Below are positions 8,250-16,865 of a stretch of DNA of 64,000 bases, piece after piece. Under the pieces are notes generated by a model. The model searched no databases and had not been told where the DNA came from. It worked only from the letters and a program-made list of their open reading frames with translations. Every line of letters begins with the position of its first letter. Position 1 is the first letter of the stretch. A program made the position numbers and the translations under genes. Source of the DNA: Salinarimonas soli (lineage in GTDB: Bacteria; Pseudomonadota; Alphaproteobacteria; Rhizobiales; Beijerinckiaceae); NCBI RefSeq assembly GCF_008386575.1, contig NZ_VUOA01000019.1:23472-87471 (forward strand). Direction: 5' to 3'.

Positions 8250-9194
8250 ATGAAATCCTCCATCAAGATCGTCGCGGGCAACTCCAACCGGCCGCTGGCG
8301 GAGGCGATCGCGTCCTATCTCGACGTGCCGCTCGCCCGCTGCCAGGTGAAGCGCTTCGCCGACATGGAGGTCTTCGTCGAGCTGCAGGAGAACGTGCGCG
8401 GCGAGGACGTGTTCGTGCTCCAGTCGACGTCGTTCCCCGCCAACGACCACCTCATGGAGCTTCTCATCATCATCGACGCGCTGCGCCGCTCCTCGGCCCG
8501 GCGCATCACGGCGGTGATCCCCTATTTCGGCTATGCCCGCCAGGACCGGCGCGCGGCGGGCCGTACCCCGATCTCGGCGAAGCTCGTGGCGAACCTCATC
8601 ACGGAGGCCGGCGCCGACCGGGTCCTCACCCTCGACCTCCACGCAGGGCAGATCCAGGGCTTCTTCGACATCCCCACCGACAACCTCTTCGCCGCGCCCG
8701 TGATGGTGCGCGACGTGAAGGAGCGGCTCCCCGGCGGCAACCGCATGGTGGTGTCGCCGGACGTGGGCGGCGTGGTGCGCGCCCGCGCGCTCGCCAAGCG
8801 CATCGACGCGCCGCTTGCCATCGTCGACAAGCGGCGCGAGCGCCCGGGCGAGTCCGAGGTCATGAACATCATCGGCGACGTGGAAGGGCGCTCCTGCATC
8901 CTCGTCGACGACATCATCGATTCCGGCGGCACCCTGTGCAACGCGGCCGACGCGCTCCTCGCCAACGGCGCCAAGGAGGTCTACGCCTACATCACCCACG
9001 GGGTGCTGTCGGGCGGGGCCGTGTCGCGCATCGCGAATTCCAAGCTCAAGGAGCTCGTGATCACGGACTCGATCCAGCCCACCCACGCCGTGGCGCTCGC
9101 CAAGAACATCCGCGTCATCAACATCGCTCCGCTCATGGGCGAGGCGATCGGGCGCACGGCGACCGAGAGCTCGGTGTCGAGCCTGTTCGACTGA
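8250..9194 (+). CDS. prs: Ribose-phosphate pyrophosphokinase
   Basis: Converts ribose 5-phosphate and ATP to PRPP for nucleotide, histidine and tryptophan synthesis. At 314 residues it is the normal class I length. Visible motifs are the flexible-loop [10 protein letters not shown] (near residue 92), [18 protein letters not shown] (near 128) and the PRPP-binding loop [14 protein letters not shown] (near 215). It lies 111 bases after rsmD, a gap that contains an AT-richer stretch and probably its own promoter. Confidence 0.96.
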   Translation: MKSSIKIVAGNSNRPLAEAIASYLDVPLARCQVKRFADMEVFVELQENVRGEDVFVLQSTSFPANDHLMELLIIIDALRRSSARRITAVIPYFGYARQDRRAAGRTPISAKLVANLITEAGADRVLTLDLHAGQIQGFFDIPTDNLFAAPVMVRDVKERLPGGNRMVVSPDVGGVVRARALAKRIDAPLAIVDKRRERPGESEVMNIIGDVEGRSCILVDDIIDSGGTLCNAADALLANGAKEVYAYITHGVLSGGAVSRIANSKLKELVITDSIQPTHAVALAKNIRVINIAPLMGEAIGRTATESSVSSLFD

Positions 9195-9293
9195 CCCTGC
9201 GGCAGCGCCGTCGCGTGTGCTCCGGCGCACGCCCAAGCTCGGGGCGCCGGGCTACCCCCATGGCATGTCCCGGACGGGATGGGGGAAGACAGC

Positions 9294-9938
9294 ATGAACG
9301 CCGACACTGGAACGGGTGACCTCTGGCATATTCGCACCGGAGGCCAGGATTACGGGCCCTACACGGTCGATCAGATCCGGGGCTTCATCAACGAGGGCCG
9401 CGTCCAGGCCCAGACCGAGATCGCCGCCGCGGGCAGCGCCATGTGGACCACGGTCGCCGCCCTGCCGCTCTTTGCGGCCCTCTTCGCCCCCGTCGCCCCG
9501 CGCTCGACCGTCCGGCCGGCGCTTCCGCCCACGCCCGCGGGCGCCATGGCGGACCGGGCGGGCTTCGGCGTGCGCGCGGGCGCCATCCTCATCGATACCG
9601 TGATCCTCGTGGCGGCCCAGATCGTCGTCGGCGGCATCCTGAGCTTCATCGTCGGGGACGCGCTCGCGAGCCTCGTCACGATGGTCGGCATGGTGGCCTA
9701 TTTCGTCCTGCTCCATTCGAGCCCGCAGCAGGCGACCATCGGCAAGCGCGTCCTGGGGCTCCGGCTCGTGCGCGACGACGGCACGCCCGTGACCCCGATT
9801 CTGGCGCTCGGCCGCTATGTCGCGGGCGCCCTGTCGGCGCTGATCCTCGGCATCGGCTACCTCATGGCGCTGCGCGCCGACCGCAAGACCCTGCACGACA
9901 TCCTGTGCGCCACCCACGTGGTGCGCGTGAACGCCTGA
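9294..9938 (+). CDS. GYF_2-RDD membrane protein
   Basis: A 214-residue protein. Residues about 5-55 resemble a GYF_2-type domain (WHIRTGGQDYGPYTVDQI, a proline-peptide-binding fold), and from about residue 85 an RDD membrane domain follows with three hydrophobic segments (near 95-115, 118-138 and 175-195). The RDD arginine/aspartate pattern is visible around ADRAGFGVRAGAILID. The start at 9294 is preferred because GGGGGA sits eight bases upstream; an in-frame ATG at 9279 is the alternative. Function is unknown; RDD proteins have been linked to transport. Confidence 0.82.
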   Translation: MNADTGTGDLWHIRTGGQDYGPYTVDQIRGFINEGRVQAQTEIAAAGSAMWTTVAALPLFAALFAPVAPRSTVRPALPPTPAGAMADRAGFGVRAGAILIDTVILVAAQIVVGGILSFIVGDALASLVTMVGMVAYFVLLHSSPQQATIGKRVLGLRLVRDDGTPVTPILALGRYVAGALSALILGIGYLMALRADRKTLHDILCATHVVRVNA

Positions 9939-9989
9939 CCCTGGACGGGGCCGGGGCCTCGGGTCCCGGCCCGCACCAGCGGCTCCCCA

Positions 9990-10125
9990 CCCCCTCATGC
10001 TGAGGAGCCCGCGCCTGCGGGCGTCTCGCAGCACGCACCACAGGCGTGAGCCGGAGGGAGATCCCTGGAGCGCCCTTCGAGGCCCGCCTGCGGCGGGCAC
10101 CTCAGGACGAGGGTGGAGGGTGGGC
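9990..10125 (+). repeat. Dispersed repeat, family A copy 1
   Basis: About 135 bases running from CCCCTCATGCTGAGGAGC through CTCGCAGCACGCACCA, GATCCCTGGAGCGCCCTTCG and ending CACCTCAGGACGAGGGTGG. Full-length copies are at 20251-20380 (reverse), 34443-34580, 55141-55270 and 57960-58092, with partial copies at 41006-41072 and 49883-49950. The ends carry short self-complementary CCTCA...TGAGG motifs. This copy fills the 207-base gap between the convergent RDD and modC genes. Confidence 0.8.
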
Positions 10126-10145
10126 CCTCCTTATGGGCCAGCCTC

Positions 10146-10793
10146 TCAGATCCTAGTCCCGACCACCCGCCCCGCGGCGAGGCGCACCACCTCGTCGGCG
10201 AGGCGCCGCACCTCGGCCTCCGCGTGCGAGACATAAATCATGGGGGTGCCCGCCTCGTCGCGCAGGCGCTCCAGATAGGGCAGGATCTCGGCCTTGCGCG
10301 CCTCGTCCAGCGAGGCGAGGGGCTCGTCGAGGAGAAGGAGGCGCGGGCGCAGGAGCAGGGCCCGGCCGATGGCCACCCGCTGGCGCTCGCCCCCCGACAG
10401 GGTGAGGGGGCGCCGCCGCAGGAGCCCGCCGATGCCGAGCATCTCGACCACGCGCCGCTCCTCGTCCGCGTCGCGCCGCAGGCCGTTCATCCAGCGCCCG
10501 AAGGCGAGGTTCGAGCGGACCGAGAGATGCGGCAGCAGGCGGCCCTCCTGGAACACGTAGCCGATCCGGCGGCGATGCACGGGCACGCAGACGCGGCGCT
10601 CCGAGTCGAACAGGACGTCGTCGCCGATCGCGATGCGGCCGCGGTCCGGCGTGAGGAGCCCCGCCACCATGTTGACCACCGACGTCTTGCCCGAGCCCGA
10701 CGGCCCGAACAGGGCCGTGACGCGGCCCCGCGTGGCGAAGGCCACGCTGATCGCGGTCTCGCCGAGGCTCTTGTCGACGTCGACCTGCAGCAT
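10146..10793 (-). CDS. modC: Molybdate ABC transporter ATP-binding protein, short form
   Basis: ATPase subunit of a molybdate-type importer. The 215-residue product has Walker A (FGPSGSGKTSVVN near residue 30), the signature LSGGERQRVAIGRAL (near 128) and Walker B (LLLLDEPLASLD). It ends soon after the switch region and lacks the C-terminal TOBE/Mop molybdate-sensing domain found in full ModC of about 350 residues. The start at 10793 (MLQVDVDKSLGE) is the normal family start; the frame is open upstream only as a shadow of modA. It follows modA by five bases. No modB permease gene lies between or beside them. Confidence 0.85.
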   Translation of the reverse strand: MLQVDVDKSLGETAISVAFATRGRVTALFGPSGSGKTSVVNMVAGLLTPDRGRIAIGDDVLFDSERRVCVPVHRRRIGYVFQEGRLLPHLSVRSNLAFGRWMNGLRRDADEERRVVEMLGIGGLLRRRPLTLSGGERQRVAIGRALLLRPRLLLLDEPLASLDEARKAEILPYLERLRDEAGTPMIYVSHAEAEVRRLADEVVRLAAGRVVGTRI

Positions 10794-10798
10794 CGGCC

Positions 10799-11590
10799 CT
10801 AGTTGCCCGGGCGCGACGGCGTGAGGATCGTGAATCCCTGCGCCTCGAACGCGGCCCGCGCCTGCGGGCCGCCGAGGAAGGCGAGGAAGCGGCGCGCGGC
10901 CTCGGGCGCCGTCGCCCCCGCCGTGACCGCGAAGGGATAGACGATCGGCGGATGGCTGCCCGGCGGGAACGCCGCGACGACGCGCACGCCGGGATCGGCC
11001 CGCGCGTCGGTCTCGTAGACGATGCCGAGCGGCGCCTCGCCCCGCGACACGAAGGCGAGCGCCGCCCGCACGTTCTCGGCCTGGGCGAGCCGCGGTCCCG
11101 CCTCCGCCCACAGGCCCAGATGCTCCAGCGCCGCCTTGGCGTAGCGCCCCGCCGGCACGGCCGTCACCTCGCCCGTGGCGATGCGGCCGGTGCCGAGGGC
11201 GGCGCGAAGAGCGTCGGGCGTCAGGGCGAGCTCGTGCAGGGGCGAGGCTGCGGGCGCCACCACGACGAGCCGGTTGCCCAGGAGATCGACGCGGGTGCCG
11301 GCCATGACGAGCCGGCGCCCGGCGAGGTAGTCCATCCATTCGATATCGGCGGAGGCGAACACGTCCGCGGGCGCCCCCGCCTCGATCTGGCGCGCGAGCG
11401 CGGAAGAAGCCGCGAAGGAGAAGCGGACGGGGGTTCCGGTCGCGTCCGTGAAGGACCGGGCGACGTCCTCCAGGGCCGTCTTCAGGGAGGCGGCGGCGAA
11501 GACGGTGACGGGCGGAGCTTGCTGCGCTTGCGCGGGGCTGAGCCCCACGAGGAGGAGGATCAGGGCGAGGCGGCGGGAGAGGAGGGGCAT
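10799..11590 (-). CDS. modA: Molybdate ABC transporter substrate-binding protein
   Basis: Periplasmic oxyanion-binding protein. The 263-residue product starts with a Sec signal peptide (LSRRLALILLLVGLSPAQAQ, cleavage probably after AQAQ) followed by VTVFAAASLKTALEDVA, the hallmark ModA oxyanion-binding segment. The ATG at 11590 is chosen because it places the signal peptide at the N-terminus; upstream in-frame codons to 11698 show no such feature. It is followed at once by modC with the permease gene modB missing from the usual modA-modB-modC order. Confidence 0.9.
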   Translation of the reverse strand: MPLLSRRLALILLLVGLSPAQAQQAPPVTVFAAASLKTALEDVARSFTDATGTPVRFSFAASSALARQIEAGAPADVFASADIEWMDYLAGRRLVMAGTRVDLLGNRLVVVAPAASPLHELALTPDALRAALGTGRIATGEVTAVPAGRYAKAALEHLGLWAEAGPRLAQAENVRAALAFVSRGEAPLGIVYETDARADPGVRVVAAFPPGSHPPIVYPFAVTAGATAPEAARRFLAFLGGPQARAAFEAQGFTILTPSRPGN

Positions 11591-11883
11591 GGCGGAGGGC
11601 TCCCGGGCGGGGTGGGGGATCGTCGACGAGGGGTCGTGACCGCCCGGAACCGCCGTTCCGGTCCGCCATGGCGGGCGCACGGCCGCGTCATGGGTCATCG
11701 TGGCTGTATAGCGCCGAAGGCCGGCCTTGCCTAGGCCGCCCGCCTTGCCCGCGCGCGCCGATTGGGGTAAGAGCCCCCTCGCGCCCGCCAGACACCCTTG
11801 GAGGCACGGGCGACAGACGACCGGAAGGGCCGCCGCGGGCGGCCTTCGGCGTTTCGGACACCAACTGTTTAAGGACCACAGCC
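11591..11883. other. Intergenic region between divergent modA and rplY
   Basis: These 293 bases hold the modA promoter side (left) and the rplY leader (right). The motifs GACGACCGGAAGG and CTGTTTAAGGACCAC lie before rplY. No molybdate-responsive ModE palindrome and no gene were recognised. Confidence 0.5.
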
Positions 11884-12498
11884 ATGAGTGACGTGAAGCA
11901 GCTCAAGGCCGTGGCGCGCGACCGGGTCGGTAAGGGGGCCGCCCGGGCCGTTCGTCGCCAGGGCCAAGTTCCAGCCGTGATCTACGGCGGCGGTCAGCCG
12001 CCCCAGGCGATCGCCCTCGACTTCAACCAGATGAAGCAGCTCATCTATGCCGGCCATTTCCGCACGACGATCTTCGAGATCGACGTCGACGGCGCATCGG
12101 TGCGCGCGATCCCCCGCGACTACCAGCTCGACCCGGTGAAGGACTTCCCGATCCATGTCGACTTCATGCGCATCGCCGCGGGCTCGACGGTCACCGTCGA
12201 GGTGGCGGTGCATGTGGTGGGCCAGGAGCGGTCCCCCGGCATGAAGCGCGGCGGCGCCCTCAACCTGGTCCGTCACACGGTGGAGCTCACCGTGCCGGCC
12301 GACGCGATCCCCGATTACATCGAGGCGGACGTGTCGAGCATGGACATCAACGACTCGCTGCACATCTCGGCCGTGAACCTCCCGGCCGGCGCCAAGCCGA
12401 CCATCACGGATCGCGACTTCACGATCCTGTCGATCACGGCCGCCGCCGGCATGCGCGACACGGCGGGCGAGACCGCCGAGCCGGCTCCCGCCGCCTGA
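11884..12498 (+). CDS. rplY: 50S ribosomal protein L25 (TL5/Ctc form)
   Basis: Binds 5S rRNA in the large subunit. The 204-residue product is the two-domain Ctc/TL5 form: an N-terminal L25 domain (residues about 5-95, [20 protein letters not shown]) and a C-terminal beta-rich TL5 domain ending in an Ala/Pro tail. The ATG at 11884 follows AGGACCACAGCC. It is 70 bases upstream of pth, the usual rplY-pth-ychF neighbourhood of alphaproteobacteria, here split by a toxin-antitoxin pair. Confidence 0.95.
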   Translation: MSDVKQLKAVARDRVGKGAARAVRRQGQVPAVIYGGGQPPQAIALDFNQMKQLIYAGHFRTTIFEIDVDGASVRAIPRDYQLDPVKDFPIHVDFMRIAAGSTVTVEVAVHVVGQERSPGMKRGGALNLVRHTVELTVPADAIPDYIEADVSSMDINDSLHISAVNLPAGAKPTITDRDFTILSITAAAGMRDTAGETAEPAPAA

Positions 12499-12568
12499 TC
12501 GATCCCCGGATCGACGCGAGACCCTGCGCTCCGGCCCCCGGCCGGAGCGTTTTCGTTTGGAGACCCCC

Positions 12569-13174
12569 ATGCGCCTCTTCGCCGGCCTCGGCAATCCGGG
12601 CTCACGCTACCAGGGCAACCGGCACAACATCGGCTTCATGGCCGTGGACGCGATCGCGCGCGCCCACAACGCCGCGCCCTGGCGCCGCCGCTTCCAGGGG
12701 CAGGCCACGGAGGTCGTGGTCGGCGGCGAGCGCGTTCTCCTGCTCAAGCCCGAGACCTACATGAACGAGTCCGGCCGGGCGGTGGCCGAGGCGCAGCGCT
12801 TCTTCAAGATCCCGCTCGCCGACGTCAGCGTGTTTCACGACGAACTCGACCTCGCTCCCGCGAAGCTCCGGGTGAAGGTGGGCGGCGGCAATGCCGGCCA
12901 TAACGGGCTTCGCTCCATCACGGCCCTGTGCGGCAACGATTATCGCCGGGTCCGGATGGGGATCGGGCACCCGGGCGACAAGGCGCTGGTGCACGCCTAC
13001 GTGCTCAACGATTTCGGCAAGGCGGAGGCCGATTGGGTCGACGACCTGTGCCGCGCCTGCGCCGACCACGCGGCCTTGCTCGCCGGGGGCGAGGACGCGA
13101 GCTTCCAGAACAAGGTGCATCTCGCCATGGAGGGCCGCGGCTGGGGCGAGGTGAAGCGGCTGGGCGAGACGTAG
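12569..13174 (+). CDS. pth: Peptidyl-tRNA hydrolase
   Basis: Releases peptides from stalled peptidyl-tRNA. The 201-residue product has [18 protein letters not shown] with the catalytic histidine (near residue 22), the substrate asparagine in [11 protein letters not shown], and HDELDL containing the conserved aspartate. A TTG in frame at 12557 is possible, but the ATG at 12569 preceded by TTGGAGACC gives the family-typical MRLFAGLGN start. Confidence 0.96.
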   Translation: MRLFAGLGNPGSRYQGNRHNIGFMAVDAIARAHNAAPWRRRFQGQATEVVVGGERVLLLKPETYMNESGRAVAEAQRFFKIPLADVSVFHDELDLAPAKLRVKVGGGNAGHNGLRSITALCGNDYRRVRMGIGHPGDKALVHAYVLNDFGKAEADWVDDLCRACADHAALLAGGEDASFQNKVHLAMEGRGWGEVKRLGET

Positions 13175-13226
13175 GGTTGGTTGACACGAAAACACGGAAA
13201 CACTAGCTCCCGGGGAGAGGTGAGCC

Positions 13227-13457
13227 ATGAAGAACGTGACCGTGACCATGGACGAGGCGACCCTGCGCAAGGCCCGCGTCGCGGCGGCGTCGGAGGGCAA
13301 GAGCCTGTCGAGGTTCATCGCCGAGACGATCGAGCGGCGCGTCGGCCGTCCATTGAGCCAGCGGGAAGCGCTCGACCGCTTCCTGGCGGGGCCCCTGATG
13401 GACCTGACGGACGAGAGCGGACGCGCGCCCTCTCGCGACGAACTCCATGACGGATAG
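13227..13457 (+). CDS. vapB: Ribbon-helix-helix antitoxin (VapB-like)
   Basis: A 76-residue protein with an N-terminal ribbon-helix-helix DNA-binding segment (KNVTVTMDEATLRKARVAA) and a C-terminal half expected to wrap the toxin. Its stop overlaps the PIN-domain toxin start by 11 bases, the usual antitoxin-toxin arrangement. AGAGG lies eight bases before the ATG. It probably represses its own promoter in the 52-base gap after pth. VapB is a functional label; the family is CopG/RHH. Confidence 0.82.
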   Translation: MKNVTVTMDEATLRKARVAAASEGKSLSRFIAETIERRVGRPLSQREALDRFLAGPLMDLTDESGRAPSRDELHDG

Positions 13458-13893
13458 GGTCTTCATCGACACCAACGTCCTGATCTATGCGAGGGACCGC
13501 AAGGCGGGGACGAAGCGCGACGTGGCGCGCGACTGGCTGAGGTCCCTCGGCGAGACGGGAGGCCTCGTGGTGAACCGGCAGGTCATCAACGAGCTGACGC
13601 GCTGGATCCTGGCTCGCGAGCCGGGGCGAGCCGTCGGCGACGTTCGGGAGGAACTGGACGCGCTCGCCCATTGGGGGCACAAGGCCATCGACGACGAGGA
13701 GATCGACGTCGCCTGGGACGTTCGCCTGCAGCTCGGCTACGGCTGGTACGATTGCTTGCTGATCGCGGCGGCGCACCAGGCGGGCTGCCGGTTCTTTCTC
13801 ACCGAAGACATGTCGGCAGGCGCGCGCTATGCCGGCGTCATTCTCGTCAACCCCTTCACGACGGCGCCTGACGCGCTGCCGAACCTGAGCTGA
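13447..13893 (+). CDS. vapC: PIN-domain toxin ribonuclease (VapC-like)
   Basis: A 148-residue PIN-domain endoribonuclease. The four acidic metal ligands are visible: FIDTNVLIY (Asp near residue 7), the Glu in QVINELTR (near 49), Asp in GWYDCLLIAAA (near 100) and FLTEDM (near 119). It overlaps the RHH antitoxin gene upstream and is only nine bases from ychF, so read-through between the module and ychF is likely. The pair interrupts the pth-ychF order common in this class. Confidence 0.88.
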   Translation: MTDRVFIDTNVLIYARDRKAGTKRDVARDWLRSLGETGGLVVNRQVINELTRWILAREPGRAVGDVREELDALAHWGHKAIDDEEIDVAWDVRLQLGYGWYDCLLIAAAHQAGCRFFLTEDMSAGARYAGVILVNPFTTAPDALPNLS

Positions 13894-13902
13894 GCGACCA
13901 TC

Positions 13903-15000
13903 ATGGGCTTTCAATGCGGCATCGTCGGCCTGCCGAACGTCGGCAAGTCGACCCTCTTCAACGCGCTGACGCAGACGGCGGCGGCCCAGGCCGCGAACTA
14001 TCCGTTCTGCACCATCGAGCCCAACGTGGGCGACGTGGCGGTGCCCGACGACCGGCTCGACACGCTGGCCGGCATCGCGGGCTCGAAGCAGATCATCCCG
14101 ACCCGCCTCACCTTCGTCGACATCGCGGGGCTCGTGCGCGGCGCCTCGAAGGGCGAGGGGCTCGGCAACCAGTTCCTCGCCAACATTCGCGAATGCGACG
14201 CCGTCGCCCACGTGGTGCGCTGCTTCGAGGACAGCGACATCACCCATGTCGAGGGCAAGATCGATCCCATCGCCGACATCGAGACCATCGAGACCGAGCT
14301 GATGCTCGCCGATCTCGACAGCCTCGAGAAGCGGGTCATCGCCCTGGAGAAGCGGGCGCGGGGCGGCGACAAGGAGGCGAAGGAGAGTCTCGACCTCGTC
14401 AACCGCTCGCTCGCGCTCCTGCGCGAGGGCCGGCCCGCCCGCCTCGTCGACGTGAAGCCGGAGGAGCGCCGCGCCTTCGACATGCTGGGGCTCCTCACCT
14501 CCAAGCCCGTCCTCTACGTCTGCAACGTGGAGGAGGCGTCGGCCGACAAGGGCAACGCCTTCTCCGACCAGGTGATGGCGCGCGCCAAGGCGGAGAACGC
14601 GCAGGCCGTGGTGGTCTCGGCCAAGATCGAGAGCGAGATCGCGGTCCTGCCGCCCGGCGAGCAGACGGAGTACCTGGAGGCGGTCGGCCTCGAGGAGCCC
14701 GGGCTCAACCGGGTGATCCGCGCCGGCTACAAGCTGCTGGGTCTCGTCACCTACTTCACCGTCGGCCCCAAGGAGGCCCGCGCCTGGACGATCACGGTCG
14801 GCACCCGGGCGCCCCAGGCGGCGGGGGTGATCCACACCGATTTCGAGAAGGGCTTCATCCGCGCCGAGACCATCGCCTATCCGGACTACGTGGCCCTCAA
14901 GGGCGAGGCCGGCGCCCGCGATGCCGGCCGGCTGCGCCTGGAAGGCAAGGAATACGTCGTCCAGGACGGGGACGTGCTGCACTTCCGGTTCAACACCTGA
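13903..15000 (+). CDS. ychF: Redox-regulated ATPase / ribosome-binding protein YchF
   Basis: Obg-related P-loop protein that prefers ATP and binds ribosomes. The 365-residue length is exact for the family. The G1 loop is GLPNVGKSTLFNALT, the G3 region DIAGLVRGASKGEGLGNQFL, and in place of the GTP-specific NKxD there is NVEEAS, which explains the ATP preference. A C-terminal TGS domain begins near residue 280 (TYFTVGPKEARAWTI). Confidence 0.97.
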   Translation: MGFQCGIVGLPNVGKSTLFNALTQTAAAQAANYPFCTIEPNVGDVAVPDDRLDTLAGIAGSKQIIPTRLTFVDIAGLVRGASKGEGLGNQFLANIRECDAVAHVVRCFEDSDITHVEGKIDPIADIETIETELMLADLDSLEKRVIALEKRARGGDKEAKESLDLVNRSLALLREGRPARLVDVKPEERRAFDMLGLLTSKPVLYVCNVEEASADKGNAFSDQVMARAKAENAQAVVVSAKIESEIAVLPPGEQTEYLEAVGLEEPGLNRVIRAGYKLLGLVTYFTVGPKEARAWTITVGTRAPQAAGVIHTDFEKGFIRAETIAYPDYVALKGEAGARDAGRLRLEGKEYVVQDGDVLHFRFNT

Positions 15001-15103
15001 GGCGAGGCCCCGCAGGGCGGGGCGCCTCGGGGCAAGAGGATGGGGCGGCGTTCCAATCCGGGCCATCCCCGCGGCCCCAAGCCAAGCGATCCGTATACCC
15101 CGA

Positions 15104-15137
15104 TGGTCCGACCCTCTTGCATTTTGGTCCGACCAAA
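15104..15137. promoter_or_regulatory. Tandem GntR/FadR-type operator half-repeats
   Basis: TTTGGTCCGACCAAA (15123-15137) is a perfect 15-base palindrome whose core fits the FadR-subfamily consensus TGGTnnnACCA exactly. A second site, TGGTCCGACCC (15104-15114), matches with one change, 19 bases upstream. Both lie 51-84 bases before the start of a FadR-type regulator, so autoregulation and control of the downstream ribokinase are probable. Confidence 0.72.
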
Positions 15138-15187
15138 TGCAGCGTGGAGCGGGGTGCGGCCGTGGGGACCCGCCGGGGAGCGGTGCG

Positions 15188-15931
15188 ATGGAACGGAGCG
15201 CGGGGAGCGGCCGGAGGGCCGATGCGGTGACGGACGAGCTCGTCCGCCTCATCAAGACGGGCAGCCTGCCGGAGGGCTCCCATCTGCCGGCCGAGCGCGA
15301 CCTGATGCAGCGCTTCGGCGTGAGCCGCGCGGCGGTGCGCGAGGCGATCGTGTCGCTTGCCAATCACGGCCTCGTCGAGACCCGGCTGGGGCACCGGCCG
15401 GTGGTGCGCAAGCCCGATTACGGCGTCGCCATCGACCGGCTCGGCGACCTCGTGGGCCACCTGGTCGAGGACCGGGTCGGGGTACGCAACCTGTTCGACT
15501 CGCGCATCTTCCTGGAGGCGTCGCTCGCCCGCCACGCGGCCCGCCACGCCCGGCGCGAGGACATCGCGGCCCTGCGCCTGGCGCTCGCCGCCAACCGCGC
15601 CGCCATCGGCGATTCCGCGCGGTTCGACGAGACCGACGTCGCCTTCCACGCCCTCCTCTACGCCATTCCCGGCAACCCGATCTTCCCCGCCGTCCACAAG
15701 GCCTATGTCGACTGGCTCGTGTCGCATTGGCGCTCGATGAAACGGGGCCCCGACATCGACCGGATGAACCATGCCGGCCACCAGGCGATCCTCGACGCCA
15801 TCGAGATGCGCGATCCCGACGCCGCCGAGGATGCGCTGCGCCGCCATCTCGGGGCCGCCTGGGAGGTGGTGCGCTCCACCTTCCTCCTCGCCGACGAGGC
15901 CGTCCCCGCGCCCCTGGAGGGGGTGACCTGA
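15188..15931 (+). CDS. FadR-subfamily GntR transcriptional regulator
   Basis: A 247-residue regulator with an N-terminal winged helix (GSHLPAERDLMQRFGVSRAAVREAI, about residues 30-60) and a C-terminal all-helical FCD ligand domain. Metal-binding residues typical of FCD are visible: Asp/His in DETDVAFHALLY and a His in HAGHQAILDAIE. The ATG at 15188 follows GGGGAGCGGTGCG. It sits 16 bases before the ribokinase gene, so it likely senses a sugar or sugar acid and controls that operon through the palindromes just upstream. Confidence 0.9.
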   Translation: MERSAGSGRRADAVTDELVRLIKTGSLPEGSHLPAERDLMQRFGVSRAAVREAIVSLANHGLVETRLGHRPVVRKPDYGVAIDRLGDLVGHLVEDRVGVRNLFDSRIFLEASLARHAARHARREDIAALRLALAANRAAIGDSARFDETDVAFHALLYAIPGNPIFPAVHKAYVDWLVSHWRSMKRGPDIDRMNHAGHQAILDAIEMRDPDAAEDALRRHLGAAWEVVRSTFLLADEAVPAPLEGVT

Positions 15932-15947
15932 CCCCTGGGAGGCGCCC

Positions 15948-16865
15948 ATGACCGGAACCGTCGTCGTCCTCGGCATCTTCGCCGCCGACCTCGCCTTCAC
16001 GGCTCCCCGCCTGCCCCGCCTCGGCGAGACCCTGGCGGCGCGGGGCTTCGCGCTCGGGCCCGGCGGCAAGGGGTCGAACCAGGCAGTGGCGGCCGCGCGC
16101 AGCGGCGCGCGGGTGCGCCTCGTCTCCCGCATCGGCGAGGACGCCTTCGGGGCCATGGCCCGGGACCTGTGGAGCGCCGAGGGGATCGACATCGCCCATG
16201 TGCGGGCGGGCGGCGCGCCCACGGGCGCGGCCTTCATCTTCCTGGAGGCCGGCACGGGCCAGAACGCCATCATCGTGGAGAGCGGCGCCGCGGGGCTCCT
16301 CTCGGCGGCCGACATCGAGGCGGCGGAGGCGGCCTTCCGGGGCGCCGACATCTTCCTGACCCAGCTGGAGCAGCCCGTCGAGGCGGCGATCCGGGGCCTG
16401 GAGATGGCCCGGCGGCACGGGCTGCGCACGATCCTGAACCCCGCGCCCGCCGGGCCCGTGCCGGACGCGGCGTGGTGCCTGTGCGACGTGGTCACGCCCA
16501 ACGAGAGCGAGGCCGCGGCCCTCACCGGCATCCCCGTCACCGATGCCGCGAGCGCCCGGGCCGCGGGCGAGGCGCTCCTGGCGCGCGGCGTCGGCTGCGC
16601 CGTGGTGACCCTCGGGGCCGAGGGCGTGCTGGTCTGCGAGGCGGGAGCCGCGACGATGATCCCCGCCGTCCGGGCGGGCCCGGTGGTCGACACCACGGGG
16701 GCGGGGGACGCCTTCGCCGGCGCCTTCGCGGCGGCCCTCGCCGAGGGCCGCCCGACGCTGGAAGCGGCGCGGTTCGGCTGCGCCGTCGCGGGGCTCGCGG
16801 TCACGCGGCCCGGCGCCGCTCTCTCCGTGCCGCGCCGCGACGAGGTGGCGGGCTTTCTCGCCTAG
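15948..16865 (+). CDS. rbsK: Ribokinase-like PfkB sugar kinase
   Basis: Phosphorylates a sugar with ATP. The 305-residue product has both PfkB signatures: GPGGKGSNQAVAAARSGA (near residue 40) and DTTGAGDAFAGAFAAAL (near 245) with the catalytic aspartate. The TPNESEAAALTG segment is also ribokinase-like. It is co-transcribed with the FadR-type regulator. No transporter or isomerase is adjacent, so the substrate is uncertain; ribose is the default guess. Confidence 0.85.
   Translation: MTGTVVVLGIFAADLAFTAPRLPRLGETLAARGFALGPGGKGSNQAVAAARSGARVRLVSRIGEDAFGAMARDLWSAEGIDIAHVRAGGAPTGAAFIFLEAGTGQNAIIVESGAAGLLSAADIEAAEAAFRGADIFLTQLEQPVEAAIRGLEMARRHGLRTILNPAPAGPVPDAAWCLCDVVTPNESEAAALTGIPVTDAASARAAGEALLARGVGCAVVTLGAEGVLVCEAGAATMIPAVRAGPVVDTTGAGDAFAGAFAAALAEGRPTLEAARFGCAVAGLAVTRPGAALSVPRRDEVAGFLA

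Noticed and set aside
4932-9236. 1434-codon open frame on the minus strand
   Set aside because: It runs antisense through tadA, rluB, rsmD and prs; its repeats are the complement of the RluB low-complexity arms.
13315-15363. 682-codon minus-strand frame opposite vapC and ychF
   Set aside because: No family features and complete overlap with well-identified genes in the other direction.
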